From NCBI RefSeq assembly GCF_025716945.1, contig NZ_JAOVZT010000001.1, positions 1-64,000 of the forward strand: DNA of 64,000 nt, read 5' to 3'. Positions 21,560 to 29,840 of the stretch are shown one piece after another. Positions within the stretch are counted from its first letter, which is position 1. Each line of letters starts with the position of its first letter. The notes below the pieces were generated by a model, which was not told the DNA's origin, made no database searches, and saw only the letters and a list, made by a program, of their open reading frames with translations. The position numbers and the translations under genes are program-made. The DNA comes from Geodermatophilus sp. YIM 151500 (GTDB lineage: Bacteria; Actinomycetota; Actinomycetes; Mycobacteriales; Geodermatophilaceae).

Positions 21560-22891
21560 TCAGGCCGGCGGGCGCCGGCGGGCCAGCACCTCGAGGCGGT
21601 GCCGCTCCACGCCGGTCGCGGCGGCCGCCTCCGCCTCGCCGACCGCGCCGCAGTCGATCCCGCGCAGCACCGCGCCGGCGAGGGCCTGGGCGGTGGCCGG
21701 CTCGTCCATCACCTCGCCCTCGGCGCGCTCCAGGTAGGCGCGGATGCGGGCACCGGCCGCCGGGAGCGCGCCGCGGAAGAAGGCGTAGGTGGCCAGGTAC
21801 CGGGTCGGCAGGTGCCCGGGGTGCATGTCCCACCCCTGGTAGAAGCCGCGCTCCAGCGACCGCGTGACCAACCGGGCGTGCAGCCGCCAGGCGCCGTGCA
21901 CCGCGGCTCGCCCGCCCACCGGCACGACGTTGGTCGAGCCGTCGGAGACGCGCACACCCGTGCCGGCGGCGGCCACCTGCAGGACGGCCTTGGCGTGGTC
22001 GGCCGCGGGGTGCTCCAGGCTCTGGTGCGCCGCCGCGATGCCCAGCGCCGCGCTGTAGTCGAAGGTGCCGTAGTGCAGGCCGGTGCACCGGCCCGCCGAC
22101 GCGGCGATCATGCGGGCCACCGTGGCGGTGCCGTCCGCGGCCAGCACCGCCTGCGGCGTCTCCACCTGCACCTCGAAGCGCAGCCGGCCGACCGGCAGGC
22201 CGTACGCCTGCTCCATCCGGGCGCACACCTCGACCATGGCCGCCACCTGGTCCACCGACGTGACCTTGGGCAGGGTCAGCAGGAAGCCCTCCGGGAGGCC
22301 GCCCGCAGCGACCAGCCCGCCGACGACGAGGTCCAGCGTGCGCAGGCCGCGCCGGCGGGTCGGCGCCTCGAAGCTCTTGAACCGGATGCCCAGGTACGGC
22401 GGTCGACCCTCGACCCGCGCCATCCCCGCCAGGGCGACCGCGACGTCGGCGGCCGCAGCGTCCTCCTCCTCGTCCGGGCGGTGCCCGTAGCCGTCCTCGA
22501 AGTCCACGCGCAGGTCCTCGACCGGCTCCCGGCGCAGCTTCTCCCGCACGCGGTCGTGCACGTCCCGCACCGCGTCCGCCGGAAGGCCGACGGCGCCGGC
22601 CAGCGCGGCCGCGTCGGGCGCGTGCTCGTCCAGCAGGTCCAGGGCCGCACGGCCCCAGTCCCGCGTGACGGCGGCCGAGCACCGGTCGGCGGGCACGTAG
22701 ACCGTGTGCACCGGCTGGCGGCTGCCGTCGTCCCCCGGGTAGTGCCGGCGGAGCTGCTCGTCGGCGGCGGCCAGCCGCTCGTCGAGCAGGTCGGCGAGGC
22801 TGCCGGCAGGGCTGTCGGCAGGGCTGCCGGTCGGGCTGCCGGCAGGGCTGCCGGCAGGGCTGCCGGCGAGGTGCTCGGTCACACGGGTCAT
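21560..22891 (-). CDS. DUF6986 family protein, HpcH/HpaI aldolase-citrate lyase-like
   Basis: 443 residues. After a low-complexity N-terminus (repeated G-S-P-A), a CitE/HpcH-like TIM barrel is recognisable: DLRVDFEDGYGHRP, IRFKSFEA, LLTLPKVTSVDQV (P-K-V strand), RFEVQVETPQAVL (metal-type Glu), GLHYGTFDYSAALGI (metal-type Asp) and QGWDMHPGHLPTRY (the H-P segment after strand 7-8). This superfamily makes or breaks C-C bonds of acyl-CoA or oxoacids, including glyoxylate-using malyl-CoA lyases and malate-synthase-like enzymes. I read it as DUF6986 from memory; no activity is established. It follows the malic enzyme gene by 68 bases in one transcription unit, suggesting a role in glyoxylate-to-malate metabolism. 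Start ATG 22891 has a purine-rich leader; GTG 22882 is an alternative. Confidence 0.75.
   Translation of the reverse strand: MTRVTEHLAGSPAGSPAGSPTGSPADSPAGSLADLLDERLAAADEQLRRHYPGDDGSRQPVHTVYVPADRCSAAVTRDWGRAALDLLDEHAPDAAALAGAVGLPADAVRDVHDRVREKLRREPVEDLRVDFEDGYGHRPDEEEDAAAADVAVALAGMARVEGRPPYLGIRFKSFEAPTRRRGLRTLDLVVGGLVAAGGLPEGFLLTLPKVTSVDQVAAMVEVCARMEQAYGLPVGRLRFEVQVETPQAVLAADGTATVARMIAASAGRCTGLHYGTFDYSAALGIAAAHQSLEHPAADHAKAVLQVAAAGTGVRVSDGSTNVVPVGGRAAVHGAWRLHARLVTRSLERGFYQGWDMHPGHLPTRYLATYAFFRGALPAAGARIRAYLERAEGEVMDEPATAQALAGAVLRGIDCGAVGEAEAAAATGVERHRLEVLARRRPPA
22801..22866. repeat. 12-bp in-frame tandem repeat encoding G-S-P-A
   Basis: Five to six copies of CTGCCGGCAGGG with small changes, in frame with the DUF6986 gene so that the N-terminus reads AGSPAGSPAGSPTGSPADSPAGS. 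Unit length is four codons, so expansions and contractions keep the frame. Confidence 0.85.
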
Positions 22892-22959
22892 GGTCGCGCT
22901 GCTCTCTTCCGTGCGGAGGGGACGGGGGACGTCGTGCCCGGTGTCGAGGCCGGTGCCGC

Positions 22960-24348
22960 TCATCCCGGCTGCTGCCGGGCCACCGCGCTGACCGCGGTGG
23001 CGACCGCGGGTGCCACCGCGGCGTCGAAGACGCTGGGGACGACGTAGTCGACGTTGAGCTGGTCGGGACCGACCGCGTCGGCGATCGCGATCGCCGCGGC
23101 GATGAGCATGGCGTCGTCGATGTGCCGGGTCCCGGCGTCGAGCAGGCCGCGGAAGAAGCCGGGGAAGGCGAGCACGTTGTTGATCTGGTTGGGGAAGTCG
23201 CTGCGCCCCGTCGCCACCACGGCGGCGTGCTCGGCGGCCGCCTCGTAGGGCACCTCGGGCACCGGGTTGGCAAGGGCGAACACCACCGCGCGGGGCGCCA
23301 TCGTGGCGACGTCCGCGCCGGTCAGCAGGTCGGGCGCGGAGACGCCGATGAAGACGTCGGCGCCGCGGAGGACCTCGACCAGCGGTCCCCGGACCCCCTC
23401 GGGGTTGGTGTGCTCGAGGATCCACTGCCGCATCGTGTCGCCCTCGGGCGCCCGCTCCAGCGCGCCGCGGCGGTCGCAGGCGACGATGTGCCGCGCGCCC
23501 TGCGCGAGCAGCAGCCGGACGATGGCGCTGCCGGCGGCGCCCACCCCGGACACCACGATCCGGACGTCGGCGATGTCCTTGCCCACGACCTTGAGCGCGT
23601 TGGTCAGCGCGGCGAGGACGACGATCGCCGTCCCGTGCTGGTCGTCGTGGAACACCGGGATGTCGAGCACCTCGCGCAGCCGCCGCTCGATCTCGAAGCA
23701 GCGGGGCGCGGCGATGTCCTCGAGGTTCACCCCGCCGTAGACCGGCGCCAGGCAGCGGACGATCTCGACGATCTGGTCGGTGTCCTGCGTGTCGAGGCAC
23801 ACCGGCCAGGCGTCGACGTCGGCGAAGCGCTTGAACAGCGCGGCCTTGCCCTCCATCACCGGCAGCGCCGCCGCCGGCCCGATGTCGCCGAGCCCGAGCA
23901 CCGCGGACCCGTCGGTCACGATCGCGACGGTGTTCCGCTTGATGGTCAGCCGGCGGGCGTCCTCGGGGTTCTCCGCGATCGCCTCGCAGATCCGGGCCAC
24001 CCCGGGCGTGTACGCGCGGGAGAGGTCGTCCCGGTGCCGCAGCGGGACCTTGGACGTCACCTCGATCTTGCCGCCGAGGTGCATGAGGAACGTCCGGTCC
24101 GACACCTTCCGCACCACAAAGCCCGGCAGACGGCGGATGGCCTCCGTGATCGCCTCGGCGTGGGCCACGTCGCTCGCGTCGCAGGAGAGGTCGACGACCA
24201 GCCGGTCGTGCGAGGACTCGGCGACGTCGAGGGCGGTCAGCGACCCACCGGCGTCGGCGACCACCCGGGAGAGATGGGCGGTCGCGTCGCTGGCCGGCTT
24301 CGTCTCGACGCGCAGGGTGATCGAGTACCCGGGACCCGGGACGGCCAT
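22960..24348 (-). CDS. NAD(P)-dependent malic enzyme with N-terminal ACT domain
   Basis: Oxidatively decarboxylates malate to pyruvate. 462 residues. Residues 1-85 form an ACT-like domain (YSITLRVETKPASDATAHLSRVVADAGGSLTALDV). The malic enzyme domain follows with SRAYTPGVARICEAIAENP, the catalytic Lys in VMEGKAALFKRFADVDAWPV, the metal site GGVNLEDIAAPRCFEIERRLRE, FHDDQHGTAIVVLAALTNALK and a Rossmann VVSGVGAAGSAIVRLLL. ATG 24348 has a strong AGGAGGAG leader. Divergent from uraD across a shared operator-bearing region. Its presence in a urate/allantoin cluster implies that glyoxylate or related carbon reaches malate. Confidence 0.92.
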   Translation of the reverse strand: MAVPGPGYSITLRVETKPASDATAHLSRVVADAGGSLTALDVAESSHDRLVVDLSCDASDVAHAEAITEAIRRLPGFVVRKVSDRTFLMHLGGKIEVTSKVPLRHRDDLSRAYTPGVARICEAIAENPEDARRLTIKRNTVAIVTDGSAVLGLGDIGPAAALPVMEGKAALFKRFADVDAWPVCLDTQDTDQIVEIVRCLAPVYGGVNLEDIAAPRCFEIERRLREVLDIPVFHDDQHGTAIVVLAALTNALKVVGKDIADVRIVVSGVGAAGSAIVRLLLAQGARHIVACDRRGALERAPEGDTMRQWILEHTNPEGVRGPLVEVLRGADVFIGVSAPDLLTGADVATMAPRAVVFALANPVPEVPYEAAAEHAAVVATGRSDFPNQINNVLAFPGFFRGLLDAGTRHIDDAMLIAAAIAIADAVGPDQLNVDYVVPSVFDAAVAPAVATAVSAVARQQPG

Positions 24349-24432
24349 GGCTCCTCCTCGCGGCATCCGTTCACCGCACGGGCGCCGTCCGCACTCGCGT
24401 GCGGCCGACGCTGGCGTGCGTAGTGACAGGTC

Positions 24433-24442
24433 TGGTATACCA
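24433..24442. promoter_or_regulatory. Operator palindrome TGGTATACCA between malic enzyme gene and uraD
   Basis: Perfect palindrome in the divergent region, 85 bases before the malic enzyme start and 94 bases before the uraD start. It is positioned just upstream of the -35 element of the uraD promoter. Third location of the island-wide core, so both divergent units probably answer to the FadR-type regulator. Confidence 0.8.
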
Positions 24443-24457
24443 AACCGCGTCAAGGTC

Positions 24458-24487
24458 TTGACGTGTGGCCGACCGCACATCTAGCTT
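24458..24487 (+). promoter_or_regulatory. Predicted sigma-70-like promoter for uraD-uraH-uox-permease
   Basis: TTGACG at 24458-24463, an 18-base spacer and TAGCTT at 24482-24487, in the middle of an unusually AT-containing stretch for this window. It leaves a leader of about 40 bases before uraD. The operator ends 15 bases upstream of the -35 box. Confidence 0.55.
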
Positions 24488-24535
24488 TCACTCTACGAAA
24501 AGCACCTCCCGCGATGCGGAACTGAGGATCTGCCC

Positions 24536-25057
24536 ATGCGCTCACTCGAGACCGAGGACGCGGCGCTCGACCGCTTCCACACCTGGGACGACGACACCGC
24601 CGGCGCCGCCCTGCACGCCTGCTGCGCCAGCCCTGCCTGGGTCACCCGCGTGCAGTCCGGCCGGCCGTACCGGACCCGCGCCGAACTGCTCGACGCCGCG
24701 GAGGACGCGTGCCGCGCGTTGGACGACCGCGAGCTGGACGCGGCTCTGGACGGCCACCCTCGGATCGGGGACCGCGCGGGCGGGGAGAGCACCGAGGCCC
24801 GCTGGTCCCGCCAGGAGCAGGCGTCGGTGTCCGACGCCGACGCGGCCACCCGGGACGCGCTCGTCGAGGGCAACCTCGCCTACGAGCAGCGCTTCGGGCA
24901 CGTCTTCCTGATCCGCGCGGCCGGCCGGTCCCCCGCCGAGATGCTGGCCGAGCTCCGCCGCCGCCTCGGCAACGACCCGGCGGACGAACGACGCGAGGTC
25001 GTCGACCAGCTCGCCCAGATCACGCGGCTGCGCGTGGAGAGGCTGCTGGAGTCGTGA
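24536..25057 (+). CDS. uraD: OHCU decarboxylase
   Basis: Converts 2-oxo-4-hydroxy-4-carboxy-5-ureidoimidazoline stereospecifically to S-allantoin. 173 residues. The family's catalytic residues are present: His74 in DGHPRIGD and Glu94 in SRQEQASV, 20 residues apart as in characterised members, followed by FGHVFLIRAAGRS and RLRVERLL with the terminal Arg region. ATG 24536 has GAGG nine bases upstream. It overlaps uraH by GTGA and so is translationally coupled to it. This is the canonical UraD of the window, in contrast to the altered domain fused to the permease at 9355. Confidence 0.93.
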   Translation: MRSLETEDAALDRFHTWDDDTAGAALHACCASPAWVTRVQSGRPYRTRAELLDAAEDACRALDDRELDAALDGHPRIGDRAGGESTEARWSRQEQASVSDADAATRDALVEGNLAYEQRFGHVFLIRAAGRSPAEMLAELRRRLGNDPADERREVVDQLAQITRLRVERLLES

Positions 25058-25383
25058 GCACCCTGTCCACGCACGTCCTCGACGCCGTGACCGGCACCCC
25101 CGCCGAGGGCATGCCCGTGCTGCTCGAGCAGCGCACCGGCGCCGACGGCTGGACGTCTCTCGCGGGGGGCACGACCGACGGCGACGGCCGCATCCGCGAC
25201 CTGGCCCCCGCGGCGCTGGAGCCGGCGGTGTACCGGCTCACCTTCGACACCGACGCCTGGGCGGCGGGCGCACCCGGCTTCTACCCCGAGGTGTCGATCG
25301 TCTTCCGGGTCACCGAGGACCGCCACTACCACGTCCCCCTCCTGCTCAGCCCGTTCGCCTACTCCACCTACCGAGGGAGCTGA
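25054..25383 (+). CDS. uraH: 5-Hydroxyisourate hydrolase
   Basis: Transthyretin-like hydrolase opening 5-hydroxyisourate to OHCU. 109 residues: LSTHVLDAVTGTPAEGMPVLLEQ at the N-terminus (active-site His), RLTFDTDAWAAGAPGFYPEVSIVFRV, and the C-terminal signature YHVPLLLSPFAYSTYRGS that separates the enzyme from true transthyretins. GTG 25054 overlaps the uraD stop; the next gene, uricase, starts 5 bases after its stop. Confidence 0.95.
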   Translation: MSTLSTHVLDAVTGTPAEGMPVLLEQRTGADGWTSLAGGTTDGDGRIRDLAPAALEPAVYRLTFDTDAWAAGAPGFYPEVSIVFRVTEDRHYHVPLLLSPFAYSTYRGS

Positions 25384-25388
25384 ATCCG

Positions 25389-26285
25389 ATGGCCCACGTC
25401 TTGGGGCACAACCAGTACGGCAAGGCCGAGACCCGCGTCGTCCGCATCTACCGGGACACCGACCCGCACGAGATCGTCGACTACAACGTCAGCGCCGCGC
25501 TGTCCGGCGACCTCACGGACACCCACCTGACCGGCGACAACGCCAAGGTGCTCACCACCGACGCGGTCAAGAACACCGTCAACGCGTTCGCCAAGGAGCA
25601 CGGCGAGGCCGCGCGCCAGCCGGAGTCGTACGGCCTGGCGCTGGCCCGCCACTTCGTCGAGGACGTCCCCCAGGTCTCCCGGGCCCGGGTCAAGCTCGAG
25701 GCCTACCCGTGGCAGCGGCTGGACGCGGGCGGCGCTCCGCACCCGCACGCCTTCGTCCGCGCCGGTCAGTACACCCGCACCGCGACGGTCACCTACGCCG
25801 ACGGGCGGGCCTGGATCGTCTCCGGGCTGCGCGACCTCACCGTGCTCAAGAGCACCGACTCGGAGTTCTGGGGCTTCTACCAGGACAAGTACACGACGCT
25901 CAAGCCGACGACCGACCGGGTGATGGCCACGTCGGTGTCCGCCCAGTGGTGGCACACCGCGGACGACGTCGACTGGTCGAAGTCGTTCGACAGCGCCCGG
26001 GCGGCGATGTGCGAGGCCTTCGCCCAGTCGCACAGCCTCGCGCTGCAGCAGACCCTGTTCGAGATGGGCGGCGCGGTGCTCGACGCCGTGCCCAGCGTGG
26101 CCGAGGTCCGCTTCTCCCTGCCGAACAAGCACCACTTCGTGATCGACCTCGGCCCGTTCGGGCTGGACAACCCCAACGAGGTCTTCCACGCCGACGACCG
26201 TCCCTACGGGCTCATCGAGGGCACCGTCCGGCGGGAGGACGCCGCGGACCCCGGCCCCGCCTTCGACCCCGGCCAGGGCTGGTGA
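25389..26285 (+). CDS. uox: Urate oxidase (uricase)
   Basis: Cofactor-free oxidation of urate to 5-hydroxyisourate with release of H2O2. 298 residues forming two T-fold domains. Visible landmarks: NQYGKAETRVVRIYRD with the catalytic Lys, TGDNAKVLTTDAVKNTVNAFAKEH with the catalytic Thr, VDGG-type HPHAFVRAG, LKSTDSEFWGFYQDKYTTLKPTTDRVMATSV, and LPNKHHFVIDLGPFGLDNPNEVFHADDRPYGLIEGTV near the end. ATG 25389 follows GGGAGCTGAATCCG. Third gene in the uraD-uraH-uox-permease operon; the peroxide made here may explain the peroxiredoxin gene downstream. Confidence 0.96.
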   Translation: MAHVLGHNQYGKAETRVVRIYRDTDPHEIVDYNVSAALSGDLTDTHLTGDNAKVLTTDAVKNTVNAFAKEHGEAARQPESYGLALARHFVEDVPQVSRARVKLEAYPWQRLDAGGAPHPHAFVRAGQYTRTATVTYADGRAWIVSGLRDLTVLKSTDSEFWGFYQDKYTTLKPTTDRVMATSVSAQWWHTADDVDWSKSFDSARAAMCEAFAQSHSLALQQTLFEMGGAVLDAVPSVAEVRFSLPNKHHFVIDLGPFGLDNPNEVFHADDRPYGLIEGTVRREDAADPGPAFDPGQGW

Positions 26286-26325
26286 GCCGCCCGGACCCCG
26301 ACTGATACCCGAGAGAGGTCTCCCC

Positions 26326-27840
26326 GTGTTCCGTCGCAAATCCGCCGGGTCCGACGCGGCCCACCCGGTCGACGAGGTCCTGCCGCTCCCCCGCATGACC
26401 CTGTTCGGCCTGCAGCACGTGCTGAGCATGTACGCCGGCGTCATCGCCGTCCCGCTCATCCTCGGCACGGCGCTGGAACTGCCCGTCGCCGACGTCACCT
26501 TCCTGATCTCCGCGGGCCTGCTGATCTCCGGCGTGGCCACGCTGCTGCAGTCGATCGGCGTCTGGAAGATCGGCGCCCGGCTGCCGATCGTGCAGGGCAC
26601 CAGTTTCGCCGCCGTCGCGACCATGCTCGCCATCGGCACGACCGAGGGCGGTGAGACGGGGCTGCGCACGGTCTTCGGCGCGGTCATCGTCGCCGGGGCG
26701 GCGGCCTTCCTGCTCGCGCCGGTGTTCACCAAGCTGCTGCGCTTCTTCCCGCCGGTCGTGACCGGGACCGTCATCACCGTCATCGGGGTGTCGCTGCTGC
26801 CCGTCGCCGTCCGCTGGGCCAGCGGCGGGGCCGGGGCCGAGGACTTCGGGGAGCCGGGCAACATCGGCCTGGCCGGCCTGACGCTGCTGATCATCGTGCT
26901 GATCTACCGCTTCCTGCCGGGCTTCTTCAGCCGGGTCGCGATCCTGCTCGGCCTGGTGCTCGGCACGCTGGTCGCGATCCCGCTGGGCAAGACCGACCTG
27001 GGCCGCATCACCGAGGCGCAGGGCTTCCAGCTCACCGAGCCCTTCCACTTCGGCCTGCCGATCTTCGCGGTCGGCGCGATCGTCTCGATGTTCGTCGTGA
27101 TGCTGGTGATCATGACCGAGACGACGGCCGACATCCTGGCGATCGGCGAGATCGTGGGCCGGCCGGCCGACCGGGCCACCGTGACCGGCGGTCTGCGCGC
27201 GGACATGCTGTCGACGTCCGTGGCCGGCGTCTTCAACGGCCTGCCGGTGAGCGCCTTCGCCCAGAACGTCGGGCTGGTCGCCATCACCGGCATCCGCAGC
27301 CGCTTCGTCGTCGCCGTCGGCGGCGTCATCCTGATCGTGCTGGGTCTGTTCCCGGTGCTCGGCGCCTTCGCGGCCGTCGTCCCCCTGCCGGTCCTCGGCG
27401 GTGCCGGGCTGGCGCTGTTCGGCACCGTGGCGGCCAGCGGCGTCCGCACGCTCGGCAAGGTGGACTACGACGGCAACGCCAACATCGTCATCGTCGCCAT
27501 CGCGCTGGGCCTGGGTGTGGTGCCGATCGCGGTGCCGGAGTTCTACGAGGGGTTCCCGACCTGGTTCCAGGTCGTCTTCGAGTCCGGGATCAGCGCCGCC
27601 GCGATCGCCGCGGTCCTGCTCAACGCCCTGTTCAACATCGTCGGGCGCAAGGAGACCACCGAGGGCCCCGTGTTCGCCGAGGCGCCGGCACCCGGCACGA
27701 CCTACGACACCAGGGACAACGAGCCGCCCGCCGTCGGCCGGTCGCGGACCTCCACCGAGGGCTCCCCCGCCGCGGAGGCGCCGTCCGGCCCGCCCACCCC
27801 GGATCGCGCGGCGCCACCGCGCCGCCCGACGACGCACTGA
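26326..27840 (+). CDS. NCS2 urate/xanthine permease
   Basis: Proton-coupled nucleobase symporter of the NCS2 family with about 14 membrane segments, 504 residues. Signatures: FGLQHVLSMYAGVIAVPLILG, VQGTSFAAVATMLAIGTTEGG, RFFPPVVTGTVITVIGVSLLPVA, VMTETTADILAIGEIVGR and FNGLPVSAFAQNVGLVAITGIRSRFVV (the family's QNxG motif), then GKVDYDGNANIVIVAIALGLGV. GTG 26326 has GAGAGAGG upstream. Co-transcribed with uricase, so urate or xanthine import is likely. Unlike its paralogue at 9355 it ends in a 60-residue Pro/Ser-rich tail without an OHCU domain. Confidence 0.9.
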   Translation: MFRRKSAGSDAAHPVDEVLPLPRMTLFGLQHVLSMYAGVIAVPLILGTALELPVADVTFLISAGLLISGVATLLQSIGVWKIGARLPIVQGTSFAAVATMLAIGTTEGGETGLRTVFGAVIVAGAAAFLLAPVFTKLLRFFPPVVTGTVITVIGVSLLPVAVRWASGGAGAEDFGEPGNIGLAGLTLLIIVLIYRFLPGFFSRVAILLGLVLGTLVAIPLGKTDLGRITEAQGFQLTEPFHFGLPIFAVGAIVSMFVVMLVIMTETTADILAIGEIVGRPADRATVTGGLRADMLSTSVAGVFNGLPVSAFAQNVGLVAITGIRSRFVVAVGGVILIVLGLFPVLGAFAAVVPLPVLGGAGLALFGTVAASGVRTLGKVDYDGNANIVIVAIALGLGVVPIAVPEFYEGFPTWFQVVFESGISAAAIAAVLLNALFNIVGRKETTEGPVFAEAPAPGTTYDTRDNEPPAVGRSRTSTEGSPAAEAPSGPPTPDRAAPPRRPTTH

Positions 27841-27871
27841 CACACCGGCTGCACTGACCGCACCGCCCTCC

Positions 27872-27909
27872 GCTGCGGGGGTCCCGCCGGCCGGCGGGAC
27901 CCCCGCAGC
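27872..27909. terminator. 38-bp perfect palindrome after the permease gene
   Basis: GCTGCGGGGGTCCCGCCGG (27872-27890) is followed at once by its exact complement CCGGCGGGACCCCCGCAGC (27891-27909). It starts 32 bases past the permease stop and ends 30 bases before the next ATG. A strong terminator-like hairpin without a T-run, it probably separates the uricase operon from the peroxiredoxin gene. Confidence 0.75.
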
Positions 27910-27938
27910 CGCTCCGAACACCGAGAGGACCCCGGCTC

Positions 27939-28421
27939 ATGACCCGCCTCGCCCCGGGCGACCCCGCTCCCCCGTTCGTCCTGCCCACCGCCGACGGGAC
28001 GTCGGTCTCCAGCGCGGAGCTGCGGCACCGCAGGGCGGTGGTCTACTTCTACCCGGCGGCCGGGACGCCCGGCTGCACGGCCCAGGCCTGCGACTTCCGC
28101 GACAACCTGGGCTCGCTGTCGGCCGCGGGCTATGCGGTGGTCGGCATCTCCCCCGACGCTCCGGAGGACCTGGCACGCTTCCGCGACGAGCAGTCGCTGC
28201 CCTTCCCCCTGCTGGCCGACCGCGACCACGCGGTGCACGAGGCCTACGGCACCTGGGGCGAGAAGACCGTCGACGACCGGCGCGTCATCGGGACCATCCG
28301 GTCGACGTTCGTCCTCGACGAGGACGGGCGGGTCGCACACGCCCTGTACGACGTGCCCGCCCGCGGGCACGTCGCCGAGCTGCGCCGGCTGCTCGGCGCG
28401 GAGGAGCCGGCGCAGCGCTGA
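27939..28421 (+). CDS. bcp: Peroxiredoxin, thioredoxin-dependent thiol peroxidase (Bcp type)
   Basis: Reduces H2O2 and organic peroxides using thioredoxin. 160 residues, cytoplasmic. VVYFYPAAGTPGCTAQACDFRDN holds the peroxidatic Cys46 (T-P-G-C) and the resolving Cys51 of the BCP subgroup. Also seen are GISPDAPEDLARFRDE and FPLLADRDHAVHEAYGTWGEK. ATG 27939 has GAGAGGA nine bases before it. Its place directly after the uricase operon suits detoxification of the H2O2 that uricase makes, though the palindrome in between suggests separate transcription. Confidence 0.93.
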   Translation: MTRLAPGDPAPPFVLPTADGTSVSSAELRHRRAVVYFYPAAGTPGCTAQACDFRDNLGSLSAAGYAVVGISPDAPEDLARFRDEQSLPFPLLADRDHAVHEAYGTWGEKTVDDRRVIGTIRSTFVLDEDGRVAHALYDVPARGHVAELRRLLGAEEPAQR

Positions 28422-28485
28422 CCGCCGGCCGTACGAGGCGGGCGCCGGCGCACACGCTCCGGCCGGGCGGCGCGCCGGCGCTCGC

Positions 28486-29340
28486 TCAGGTGAGGGCGAC
28501 CTCGGCGAGCAGGTCGACCTGCTCGGGGTCGGAGACGGTCGCATCCAGCACGAGCTCGTCGACGCCGATGTCGGCGAAGGCGGCGATCGCTCCCCGGATC
28601 GCCTCCGGCGTGCGCAGCGCGCTGCCGGCGATCGTCCCGGCCATGTCGCCCATGGGCTGGTAGTAGTCGAGCAGGTACTCGCGCGAGCGCTGCTCGGTGT
28701 CGCCCAGGGAGAAGTACGCCAGCGCCGCGAACCGCGGCGTCCCCTCCCGGCCGGCGTCCCGCCAGGCCGCCCGCACCCGCTCGAGCATGGGGGCGGTGAC
28801 CTCCGGCGGCGTGCCGCCCGCGGTGTAGCCGGCGCCGTGCTCGACGACGCGGCGGACCGCCGCGTCGCCCGACCCACCGATCAACAGCGGCACGCCGGCC
28901 GTGGGCGGGGCGGCCGGGCGGGCGCCCTCGACCAGCGCCTCCCCTGCCCATGCCCGGCGCAGCCCGGCCAGTTGCTCGTCGAACAGCCGACCGCGCGCGG
29001 TGAAGTCCCGGCCGGTGAGCGCGTAGTCGCTCTCCCGCCAGCCGACGCCCAGGCCCATCGTGAGCCGCCCGCCGCTGATCTCCTGCACCGTGGCCGCCTG
29101 CTTGGCCAGCTCGGCCGTGCTCCGCGCCGGTGCGATCAGCACGTTGGGGAAGAAGCGGACCCGCTCGGTCACCGCGGCCGCCGCGGCGAAGACGGTCAGC
29201 TCCTCGTACGACGGGTAGGACACCGCGCCGATCGTGGCCAGGCTGGAGAAGCCGGCGGCGTCGGCGCGCCGAGCCCACTCCAGCAGCTGGGCGCCGGTGG
29301 TCCCCCGGACGCTGTTCGGGATGCCGATGCCGATCTGCAC
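28486..29340 (-). CDS. LLM-class flavin/F420-dependent oxidoreductase
   Basis: Luciferase-like monooxygenase fold, 284 residues. MQIGIGIPNSVRGTTGAQLLEWARRADAAGFSSLATIGAVSYPSYEELTVFAAAAAVTERVRF and ISGGRLTMGLGVGWRESDYALTG are typical of the actinobacterial TIGR03-type LLM group that usually binds F420. PLLIGGSGDAAVRRVVEHGAGYTAGG is the glycine-rich segment near the cofactor. GTG 29340 has GGAGG at 7-base spacing. Substrate unknown. Convergent with the peroxiredoxin gene and in tandem with the F420 oxidoreductase gene upstream. Confidence 0.85.
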   Translation of the reverse strand: MQIGIGIPNSVRGTTGAQLLEWARRADAAGFSSLATIGAVSYPSYEELTVFAAAAAVTERVRFFPNVLIAPARSTAELAKQAATVQEISGGRLTMGLGVGWRESDYALTGRDFTARGRLFDEQLAGLRRAWAGEALVEGARPAAPPTAGVPLLIGGSGDAAVRRVVEHGAGYTAGGTPPEVTAPMLERVRAAWRDAGREGTPRFAALAYFSLGDTEQRSREYLLDYYQPMGDMAGTIAGSALRTPEAIRGAIAAFADIGVDELVLDATVSDPEQVDLLAEVALT

Positions 29341-29388
29341 GTGGAGCCTCCGAGGGGTGGGAAGGGCGGGGTGGTCAGGGCGGGGTGG

Positions 29389-29802
29389 TCAGGGTGTCGC
29401 GGTCCAGCCGCTCCACCGCTCGACGCGCACCGCGATGAGCGGTCCGTGCGGCGGGTCGGTGCGGTACGGGGGGTGCCGGTCGGCCAGGGCGCTCAGGCCC
29501 GGGTGCGACGCGGGTGGCTCGTCGACGACGTCGGCCCGGCCGTCGGCCCGCACCCACCACAGCCGGGTCCAGTCGTCCTCGTAGTGGTCGACCAGCAGCG
29601 AGCACCGGGGCTCGTGCCGGAGGTTCTCCAGCCGCTGCAACCGGGTCGTGCGCTTGGGCTTGCGGTCCACGGCGGTGAACACCGTCTCGCCGACGACGGC
29701 GAACACGACGACGACGACGTGCGGCCACCCGTCGGGGCGGACGGTCGCCAGGCGGGCGACGTCGCCGCCGGCGAAGCGTTGCCGCAGCTCCGCCGTCCGC
29801 AC
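29389..29802 (-). CDS. PPOX-class F420-dependent oxidoreductase
   Basis: Split-barrel flavin-binding protein of the PPOX/TIGR03668-like family, 137 residues. Landmarks: RFAGGDVARLATVRPDGWPHVVVVVFAVVGETVFTAVDRKPKRTTRLQRLENLRHEPRCSLLVDHYEDDWTRLWWVRADGRADVV, including the K-P-K-R-T segment expected to bind F420 phosphates. GTG 29802 lacks a strong ribosome site and could be leaderless. Substrate unknown; members of the wider family reduce bilins, quinones or mycotoxins. Confidence 0.85.
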   Translation of the reverse strand: MRTAELRQRFAGGDVARLATVRPDGWPHVVVVVFAVVGETVFTAVDRKPKRTTRLQRLENLRHEPRCSLLVDHYEDDWTRLWWVRADGRADVVDEPPASHPGLSALADRHPPYRTDPPHGPLIAVRVERWSGWTATP

Positions 29803-29840
29803 GGGCGCAGTCCTACCAGAGCGGCCGCTCTCCGGCCTCG

